Assembly: GCA_029721515.1 (NCBI GenBank)
Contig: CM056555.1
Location: 1,037,001-1,101,000, forward strand
Direction: 5' to 3'
DNA: 64,000 nucleotides
Source: Synanceia verrucosa
Lineage: Eukaryota > Chordata > Actinopteri > Perciformes > Synanceiidae
A program made the position numbers and the translations under genes. The first letter of the stretch is position 1. Each line of letters begins with the position of its first letter. This document shows positions 37,701 through 48,700 of this stretch, piece after piece. The notes under the pieces were generated by a model. It was given only the letters and a program-made list of their open reading frames with translations, did not search any database and had not been told where the DNA came from.

Positions 37701-40700
37701 GAATTTAATGATCCTAAATTCAGTTCAAGTCATGATATTTTAATGCCCCAAACGAGGGAGTTCAGGTATCTACCAATCAGGGTAAAATGGAGTGTGAGGT
37801 GGACAGGTAGTTCAGTGTGGCCCTGGATATGGTTGAAAATAGATGTGTTGGACAGTTGTCCATCTGAAAATATGTGTTGATGTGCTTTGAAGACGTCTGG
37901 AACAGCCAGTGATATCATGACGTTATTATGTCATGTGTTTTCTCGTTAACTTCCTGTTTGTCCTTTTCTCTCCGGTTCGACAGGGAGCAGATGGAATCAG
38001 AGGGCTAAAGGGAAGCAAAGGCGAAAAGGTGAGAGAGACAGAAAAGTGGTTCAGTCTGAGTCCATTCAACAGATCAGCTCCAGTCAGCACGCCGTTATTA
38101 GATTTTATGTTGTGTGTTAAACTGTCCGTCTACACATCACTCTGTCTGCAGGGGGAGGACGGTTTCCCAGGGGCCAAAGGGGAGATGGGAGCAAAAGGGG
38201 ACGACGGAGACAGCGGCTCTCCAGGCCCCCGAGGAGAAGATGGTCCTGAGGGGCCCAAAGGACAGATGGGTCCTCAAGGAGAAGCTGGCTCTTCTGGTGT
38301 TCCTGGAGAGAAGGTACAGTACAGAAATCTGATGAAAAAAATCTTAAAATAGTCTTAAAATGTGCACAAGGAGTCACACTGTGTTTTTTAGGGCAAACTG
38401 GGAGTTCCCGGGCTGCCAGGATATCCAGGGCGACAGGGTCCAAAGGTAAAATATCTACAATAATCAAGGTTTAATTGAATTAATGTAAAAAAAAGTTATT
38501 TATACAAAGTCAATGTGTGCCGTCCTCTTCCTCTTCCAGGGCTCTGATGGATTCCCCGGTGCGATGGGAGCTGCAGGAGAAAAAGGGAAGAAAGTGAGTC
38601 GAGGGTTTAAAATCTTGATATAGTGTCAGGAAGTCAAACTTTTCCCATTAATGTGCTGTCTTTTCTTACCCAGGGTCCTCCAGGACAACCAGGAGGTGCA
38701 GGCCAGAGGGGTCCGAACGTGAGTGTCGAGTCTCAGAACATTTCCTGTTCAGTAGGTCATGAATCATTTCACTGCAAGCCAGTCAAGTTGAGCTTAGAAA
38801 ATGTCCAGAAAGCACTTTTAAAACCAGGTGAGTCAGGTGACGAGAAGCTGAAATCATCCTGACCTCCTCCATGATTAGATTAATCATGTGATCAGCATTC
38901 AACTGCAGCTTCCGTGAGGCTTTGACAGTGAATGTGCTAAAGGTGTGCCAAATTTGGGTCTAAATCATCATCAAAGAATAATAATAATAAGGTGCTTTGA
39001 TTTTTTTTTTCTGCTTTTTTTGGTAAAACAGTAAATTTGAAACTTCATGGATAAGAACAATCATTTTATTTTAGCATTAAAGATATCATTTTGATGAAAG
39101 AGCTTACACATACTGGTGTAGAAACTTTTAAAAATACTGTTAATTTCGGACAGCAGTTGCTAACACCTTACACTGAAAACACTGGTGGGCTGATAAATCT
39201 GTTGAGCTCTGTGTATATTTCTGTTACATATTTAATTTACTCTGTATTTTAAATTTTTCCTGGTGTTTCAGATTTTCACTTTACACCACAGTAAACATGT
39301 AAACATATGTAGAGAGCTTAAGATCCTAGAAATTCATAGCAAACAGTACTTAATGGCAATAAAGAACCTTGAGCTTGATTGCATATTAAATATCACCAGT
39401 GTTGTGCTGGTTACTAAAACGGTGACTAGTTACAGTCGCTAGTTACTTTATTCAAAAAGTAACACGTTACTGTTAAAAATTACTTTTTACTTCCTCTTTA
39501 GGACCCTTACGGTGTGTTCACTGGAAGTCAGAACTTGGAGCTCAGATCATCTTAACCTCAAAGTTTAGTGCTCCAGCTCTTCCAGCCTTACAGACGAACA
39601 ACAAAACATGGAGCTACTGTTTACGTCAGGAGCAGATAGCATGAATTCTGTGTCTGTTTGATGAGATTAATTTGACTTTCTGAGGTCGAGATTCAACTTC
39701 ACGGAGGGTTCTGATTAAAAATCTGACTGTACATCTTGAACGCACCATGAGTCCAGCTCCCAGTGCTGCTGCAATGATATTAATCCTCTGTTTTACTGGC
39801 AATGTTTGTCTCCTTATGCTGGAAAGTGGGGGAGTCACATGACACACATTCCCCCATGTGCCATCTGCGAACGTTAATGAAGAAGAAGGAAGTTACAATT
39901 TACAAATTGGTAATATTTTTCAGTTGTACATCACAGACAGCTTATGAAACACACATGCATTAAAGGAGAGGCGTCAGAGTGAAGGGGCTGCCTCGATCTG
40001 GCACCTCTCCAGCTTGCAGTCCACTATCCAGACCTGGTCCAACCTGGACTTGAACCAGCGACCCTCCAGTTCCCAGCCCAAGTCTCTACAGACAGAATGT
40101 TACCAGTAACTAGTTACTGCCCAACACTGCTTGTCACCTGACGAGTCACAGTGCTGCAGGTTGCTGAGTCATCACTGTGAACCTCAGCTGAACAGTGACT
40201 CAGTCTCAGGTCCGTCATAGTTCAACAGGTCTTTTCTCCGGCAGGGTGCACGAGGAGGCAGAGGAGCACGAGGGCCGACGGGGAAATCAGGAGAAAAGGT
40301 CAGCTGACTGCTCTCGGCCAATAGTAACATCCTGTCTGCTGTTGTTGATGGGTGAATACACTCCTGCTCTATTAGCTGTGCCTCACCAGCTTCTGGCATG
40401 TTCTCTCTCATTTTCACAGGGCGCCTCTGGACATGATGGACCCCCAGGATCTCCCGGAGAGAGGGTAAAAAATAGATTTTATTAACTGACCGCCCAGTTG
40501 ATTGATCGCCTGTTATAACTTCTGTTTTTTTTTTTTTTAAAGGGACCTCAAGGGCCGCAAGGAAGGAATGGAGAGCCAGGACCTAAAGGATCGAGCGTGA
40601 GTTGCGGCAAAACACATAAACTCACATTTCAAAATGACTCATTAGTCATAACCTTTATTTGAATGGTGTTCGTTTACTCCGCTGCATCTGCCTCGCTCTT

Positions 40701-41152
40701 TTTGGGACAAAATACTACAGCAAGTAAACAATTCACAGTTGAGACAAAAAGAGGTCAGACATTTATTAAAGAAAACACAGCTGAGTTAATAATAGGTGCA
40801 CTTCTTTCCCTCTGCTGAAAGCTGATAACAAGCTTCTCTCTGTAGATTATTCTCATTCATTTTGAGTTAAAGATAAGAACAAACCAAGTACAGCGTGAAA
40901 TATTTGCATTACATAGAAAAATTACAAGAACAAGCCTTCAGAAAACACAGTTTTCCAAAAATACGTACATGGAAGACAGTATCAGTTTTTATTTTACACC
41001 ACGGCATGGGTTTATTATATTTCATACTGAAAGAAATCCCAGCCTGTGCTGCTGTGAATCACCTACGGTGGCCTCCAGGGGACAGTTCCTGCTTTTTAAT
41101 GGGAATATTTGACATCTCAATAAATAAAACGAAATTAAATGTTCTCGTCATC

Positions 41153-41185
<33 letters not shown>

Positions 41186-41254
41186 AGGGTCCTGCTGGGA
41201 AAGACGGACTTCCAGGTCACCCTGGTCAACGTGGAGAACCGGTGAGTGAGGTCA

Positions 41255-41290
<36 letters not shown>

Positions 41291-42684
41291 CATAATGTGT
41301 CCTACCCATCTTGTTTTGTGACTGCAGGGTTTCCAAGGGAAGACGGGGCCTCCAGGGCCCTCAGGTGTTGTGGGCCCTCAGGTGAGTTATGTAATAACCC
41401 TCCTGCCTGGTGCTTCGTGTCTCTGCTGGTGTAATTCACCCACTCTGTGTGTTTCAGGGCAAATCAGGTGAATCTGGTCCAACGGGGGACCGGGGTCACC
41501 CAGGGGCACCAGGTGTGCCTGGAGAGCATGGTTTACCCGGGGCTGCTGGGAAGGAAGGCGGAAAGGTGAGTATGCACTGTCATTTTATCGAGTCTTTGTT
41601 TGTGTTTTTGGTTTTGCATTATTTATGTGTTTGTGCCTCAGGGTGATCCAGGTTTACCAGGAACGTTTGGGAAGAACGGACCTCCAGGACTGAAAGGGTT
41701 CAGGGGGAGCAGAGGAGCCCCTGGCATCATGGTGACTCACACAAATAGACTCTAAAATCTATTCAGATCATTTGACTTATAGTGTAAATGATACAAGCTA
41801 CGTAGTTTGAGTTAAGTTTATTTTTCCAGGGACCTCCAGGTCTGAAAGGAGGGTCAGGACCGACTGGATCACCAGGAGCCTCAGTAGGTTTCATCTCTTC
41901 ATGTTCGGGATGGCACTAAAGCTGTTTGTGAAGAGAAAGCACATTTATTCAGTTGTATATGCAATATTTAGTCCAGCTTTCACTGAGCTAAGTCCTGTAA
42001 ATAATCTAGTTTGTGATGTTTAATACATGAAATCAGTTTCACTAATTTGATCCCAGCAGTTTTAGACTTCAGCGCTTTTAATCGTGAAGAAGCTCAAGGA
42101 CCAACATGTCCTGTCTTTAGGGGTTGACAGGCGAGAGGGGCCCCCCGGGGACGGCAGGGGCCATCGGACAGCCGGGCCGGGCCGGAGCTGTCGGAGGCCC
42201 TGGGCCAATGGGAGAGAAGGGCGAGCCTGTAATTACATCTCCTTTATTCTGTTTACTGTGATTGGTAGTTCCTTTATTTCAGTGACACTTTCATTCTTGT
42301 TATTATTAATTTCATTTGCATCACTTCTTTTTTTATTTATTTATTTATTTTTGTGTTCCAGGGAGAGAAGGGTCCGATCGGACCAGCCGGTCAGGATGGA
42401 GAGCAAGGACCTGTAGGGATGCCTGGGGTCACAGGTCCTGCAGGACCTCCAGGAGACGATGGAGATAAGGTGAGCTGTGTGTCTTTGAGCGTCTCAGAGG
42501 CAAAGACAGAGAGTGATTTTGTGACTGTGGTCATTAATTGTGTCTCCTTCCTGTTTGTGTGTCCACAGGGCGAGCAGGGAGAATCTGGACAGAAAGGCAG
42601 CAAAGGAGACAAAGGGGAAGCAGTGAGTCTGGAGCTGCAGTAATACAGGAACCTGAGCTGTGGAGAGTAGACCTGATCACCTCT

Positions 42685-42729
<45 letters not shown>

Positions 42730-45700
42730 CAGGGCCCCCCAGGCCCCACTGGAACTCAAGGAGTCGTTGGTCAGCCGGGACTCCCGGTGAGTCGGCTCTG
42801 CTCTTTGTGTTCAGCTTCTGTCTGAAACAGAGTACAGTACAGAGATGATCACAGCTCAGAGGGACCTTGAATCATTTAACAGTCGTACTGACACTCGGCC
42901 TTCACTCGTCCTCTGTGTGTCAGGGTGTAGATGGACTACGGGGCCCCCGGGGCCAGCAGGGCATGTACGGCCCCAAAGGAGACGAGGGACTCCGTGGCTT
43001 CAAGGGCTCTAGAGGGCCGATAGGCTTACAGGTGAGGATCACTGAAGCCATGTCCTCTGAGTAGACAGTGTGAAGCGCTTGGCTTCGGTCCTCTGATCGT
43101 CAGTGTTTCCTCAGGGAATGCCCGGCCTGCCTGGAGAGAAAGGGGAGAGCGGACATGTTGGACTAATGGTGAGCTCATATCCTGCTCCTGCACATTTTCC
43201 TTCATTTGCACAAATTAATAAACTGTCTATTATGATTTCTCCCTCCTTGAATACCTGGTTTTAGGGTCCGCCTGGTCAGCAAGGCCCCTCTGGTCCTCAA
43301 GGACCTATCGGAGGACAGGTAGGTCTCACAGTCATATTAATGCGTCCTCCCTTAGTTTTGAAGTGTGGAGAGCTGCTGTGATTTCTGCTGTGTTGTTCAG
43401 GGTCTGACTGGTCGACCGGGGATGATAGGACAGCCAGGGGTTGTTGGAGAGAAGGTACAGGAAAGGACTTTTACACCTTCTACATGCATAATGCATCGGG
43501 ACAATGGTCCATCTTCCACCACTTCTTGTGCATCATTTCGTTCTCTCTCAGGGGGAGGACGGCGAGGCAGGAGACCCCGGACCAGTTGGACTTCCAGGGA
43601 GACTTGTGAGTTTTCAAACTTGCTCTCCACTATCTTCAGAGTTGCCTTCGCTTCTTTCCTCTCAGCTCCTCTTCATCACTGCTCCTTTAGGGAGGAAAAG
43701 GAGACCATGGGGAAAAGGGAGATACGGGACTTCCAGGAGCAGCAGGTCCTCCAGGAGCCCGGGGCCCTACAGGGGACGATGGAGCCAAAGGCAACTCTGT
43801 GAGAGACAAACCAAAATCTAAAATCCATTATTGATATTCAGTATGATGCTTCACTTACACTGTCTCTGTCCTCAGGGTCCTCCTGGTCTCACCGGAGACC
43901 TCGGGCAGCAGGGAGAGGCTGGACCAAATGTGAGTGCCTTTCTTTTCCCCTTACTCTTCAAAATATATCAAAATATATCTTGTGAAATGAAGACTGACCA
44001 AAAAGACTGACTGTCCCTGGTTTAAAGAATGGCTGAAACATTTTCTCTTGTCTACCTTGTATTTAAAGAAACTATTTGCTGTGATATAAATGCAGTGAGA
44101 ATTTGAATTCATATAACAATATATTAACTCTTTGAGTTCCAGCCCTTTTATAAAACAGGAAGTGTCTTGTTCCAGTGTTTTTGTTCATTTTGAGTCATAT
44201 TTCTAGACCCACAGAATATTTTGTACTATGACTCTGAAAACAGTGAATAGCTCAAATGAAAGAAGAGACTCTCTATTTCATCATGAAAAAAATGTTTGTT
44301 TTTATCTTGTTCCATTCTTGTTTTATCAGAGGTAGAGTAGAGGACACTTTCACCAAAATCAACACTTTTTCTCCACATTCTGTTTTGCTCTCTAATCTCG
44401 ATCGTCTCCACTTCCTGTTTTGATCTCTGTGGTGTATACAGTCTCTTTATGCTCTGACTACAAATCCCAGAAGCCCCAAAATTTACAGGCTGTGTGAGAG
44501 CGCTCTCTAGGGCCTGCTGCTGAAAAACCACTTTGACGTTAATACACGTCAAAGTCCTCATGTACTCAATCTTTGCAAATGCCGTTAAAGAATCCTGACT
44601 TGTTTTAGTTTTAATTTTTTTTAGTTTTATTTTGGCAGGCTTACTGGGAAAGCTATGGCAGCATTCAGGACATTTTTTTTAATTTTTAAATTTGAAATGT
44701 TGTCTTTTTCAGGTTGTACAAAAAAAACAATCATCTGCCTCTGTTTTAGTCCTGTTCTTTGTCTGAAAGCTGTATCAGCATTCGCTCATAAACACCTTAA
44801 ATGCTGTAATGTTGCTGCAAATACATCTTAAATGAACTCTGTGGTGTAAAAGAAGAGTCACTTTCATCTTCCCGTCACTTTCTTGGTCAGGGTGTGGATG
44901 GTCTGCCCGGGAATAAAGGAGACACTGGAGACCCTGGAAAATCTGTGAGCTCCTCCTCTCTACTCTTCACACTAAAACATCCTTCGCTTCATCAACATGC
45001 ATCATGGGTTCATCGTCCAATGCAACGACTGGCCAGAATAATAGTTTCCTTCTATTTCTCAGGGACCCCCAGGAGCAGCAGGAGAACCTGGACCATCTGG
45101 GCCTCCTGGACGAAGGGTTTGTGTGTTTTTAAATTCACTCTGAAATCTCTATTTCCTGTTTGCATGAATAAAAGATTAAACCCTCTTCTCCCGTAAGGAC
45201 GAGGTTGAGGTTTATTTCTTTCTCACAGTGTGTTCAAGTTCTTTATCACGTTCACAACTATTTCAGAGAAGTAGCCGTCGTTAGCAATGAAAGTCTCAGG
45301 ATCCAACCGTGCTGATTAAATATGTATAAAAAAGAAGAAAAGAGTTTGTTTTAACCAGATCAAGCAGCTTAGGTGTGATATGTAATGTGTGTGGGTGTCT
45401 GTGACAGATTTAGGCTCATTTCTTTTTAATTGTTGCTCTTCAGGGCCACCTGGGAAAACCAGGGAAGGAAGGAAAGGCAGGACTGAAAGGAACGAAGGTG
45501 AGCCTTTTAGAATAGAATAATAACATCTGGATGCTCACAGCTTCAGAACAGTCACCCCGTTCGCCGTCTGTTTCAGGGAGCACCTGGTTTGGAGGGTCCC
45601 ATAGGGAAGACAGGGCCCGTTGGTGCACAGGGACAGCCTGGGAAGGCCGGCCCTCAAGGTTTGAGAGGGATCCCTGGCCCTGGAGTAAGTCAGACCGTTA

Positions 45701-48700
45701 AGAACGAAGCAGTGGAAGTGGAGCGTAAAAAAGCTGGAGATTAAATAGTTTCTGTGTCTTTCAATCAGGGTGAGCAGGGTTTAAACGGACCACCTGGCCA
45801 GACAGGACCGCCAGGTCCAATGGTAAGATGACACAATAAACAACACTTCAACTAACAGAAAGAGAAAAGAAAAAGTGACTGTTTGATGAAAAATATTCAG
45901 CTCACATCCTCACACCTTAGCAGGACGACCTTTTCCCATCAGATATATTCTGAGGTTTGACAGGAACTTTGTGCATTTCATCTTTTCAGGGTCCACCAGG
46001 TTTACCAGGACTAAAAGGAGACCACGGCAAGAAGGGAGACAAGGTGCTGCATATTTTATATTTACAGAGCTTCTCAGATTTATTATTCCACCACAGTGTC
46101 AGGTGTTTACCAGTGCTGCTCTAAACTAAGAGCATTACTGATTACCAAAATATTTTTTTATGTTTCTGTAATGGTTAATTCACCAGCATGTATGAGCTAT
46201 TTAATCAGAATAATATACTAATATTTATATTTAATACCAAAGTATAGTTATTGTTGTTATCCAGGAATTTTCAAATTTGACCAAAAACAGAAAATAAAAT
46301 ATCGAAGCACATGATTATTTTTTAATCGACTGAGATGTTAAATTCTTCATTTCCTGTCATTCCTGAACAGAAAAATGTGTTTTTGTGGTTGTTTGTTATT
46401 GTGGATTCATTCCTGACTTCTCAGTGAATTCCAGTGTTCTGGTTCAAATTTGGTCTAAAAAGGTGAATTCAGTTTAAATTCCTCACTCCTGTTCAAACTG
46501 GTGAAGAGTAGTGAACTCAGTGAAAGAGTCCAGTTAAAGTGAAGCAGATGATGCTGGAGGTGATGATGAGACAAACAGGACAGGTGGGATAGTAAATGTG
46601 TGAATTTCTGTATATTATACACATTAACACTCACTCTGACCTTGACCTGACTCTGACCTTGACCTGTGTCACCTGTGCAGGGTCACGGTGGTCTCATAGG
46701 CCTGATAGGACCACCAGGAGACATTGGAGAGAAGGGTGACAGAGGACTGCCAGGAAACCAGGGAGTACCGGGTCCAAAAGGAGACGAGGTGCTGAAAATA
46801 CACACAAATACACTAACCAGCCTCATTATGTTACTGTGACTGTGTGCAAAACCCAGTTTAATACATGCACTTTTTTAATGCCTAAAATGTAAAGAAACAC
46901 TGAACTGGTTTATGGGCCGTCATCATTCGTGCTTTAAAAATCAAGACACTGAGACATTTGGTCATTAAGGTAAAGAAATTAAAAGGTAATGGACTCTACG
47001 TACACTGTATATGTTTTGATGGTCATCTCATGTGTTTACAGTGTGTTGATAAATACAGTATGACACAGGGCCATATTTCTATATAAATGTCACATAAATG
47101 GCTGGTGGTCGGGGCTAGAGCCTGTTTATTATAATCATTTAATGGGTTGAGAATAAACTGGGAAAGTATCCTATTAAGCCACATTCTACCCAACAGACAG
47201 GGTTATATTTACTGTCAGAGTTTGATATTACTATTCTATGTTTTTAAAAAACCTCATTCTAAACTTCCACCTTAATTGTTTCCAAGTTGGTCTATTTTTA
47301 TGCCAAGCCCTTGACCTCCAGATCCTACCTTTACCTTGTTTGTCACTTTATTCTGAGTTGATAGTGCAGACTGCGGCTAGTAATAAGGATAAATCTGGTG
47401 TTACTCCATCACAAACAACTGTAAACTTGTAGTAGGTAGTCTCTCTATCTGACCTTTTGTTTACGTCTTGTTTCATATCAGGGTCCAGTTGGTCCAGCAG
47501 GTCCCCCCGGACCACTTGGCCCCGCGGGTCTGTCTGTGAGTGGACAACAGTTCTATACATCACCGTCACTGTCATGAGGATTAATGGGATTATTGTGACA
47601 CTGTTCATCCTCCCTCTTTGTGTCTTAACTTCTCTCTCAGGGTGCTATTGGTACAAAGGGCTCTAAAGGAAACCAGGTAACTGTGACGCTCGTTCCTTTG
47701 TTGGGTTCAGTTAGTCGGTGGTGCCACACCGGAGCTCCATACCTAAATGAATCCCCTTGCTCTGTGTTTATTTAGGGCCCAATCGGACCCAGAGGGGACA
47801 CTGGTCCTGCAGGACCTCCAGGACCTCCAGTGAGTTCTGCTTACAGACATTCAGGACAAACTTCTATCAGTAACTTACTGTCTCTGCCTGCACTGATCTC
47901 CTCTGCTGTCCTCAGGGAAAGCCAGCAGCAGGCATGTCCCCTCTGCCAGAGCGAGGACGGAGAAGAAGAACCCACACCCTGGTGGATGGTGCTGCACTGG
48001 AAGAGGAGGAGGAGGAGGAGGAGGTGACGGAGGAGCAGTGGATGCAGGGGGACCAGCCGAAGGAGGACCAAGGCATGGAGGAAGTGTTTGCGTCTCTGTC
48101 CTCTATGAAAGTAGAGGTGGAGGGTCTGCGAAACCCACATGGGACGTACCACAGCCCTGCACGCACCTGCAAGGAGCTGTGGCTGCTCCACCCAGAGCTC
48201 CCCAACGGTACAACATCAGTTTGGCTGAACTCCTTTTATACCTGTGCCACTGTGTTTAATACCTGCCTTGAGTTACTTTGACCCCCTCTGCCTCTCTCTC
48301 CAGGTGAGTACTGGATAGATCCAAACCAGGGTTGCCATAGAGACTCCTTCAAGGTGTTTTGTAACTTCACTGCACAGGGAGAGACGTGTCTGCAGCCTGA
48401 CAAGAAGTTCCAGTCGGTTAGTCCACACACTGCACAAAGCCAACAGATGAATGAAATCAAGCATTATGTCTTCATCATAGCATCACAGCTTATTGTTTTC
48501 ATTCGTTTGTCATCAGGTGAAGTTAGCAGCCTGGAAAGGAGAGAAGTCTGGCACCTGGTACAGTAAATTCAGGAAGGGAAAACAGGTACGGTGTGATGAT
48601 TTTTCACGCTGTCAGTGCCCGTCAGTAGGGGTGGGTGTTGGCAAGGACGTCACGATCTGATTTTTGTGATATTGCGACACATTGTGATATTCTAAATAAA

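Noticed and set aside
47841..48191. 116-codon minus frame opposite col5a3 exon 62
   Set aside because: Antisense shadow of the Glu-rich coding exon.
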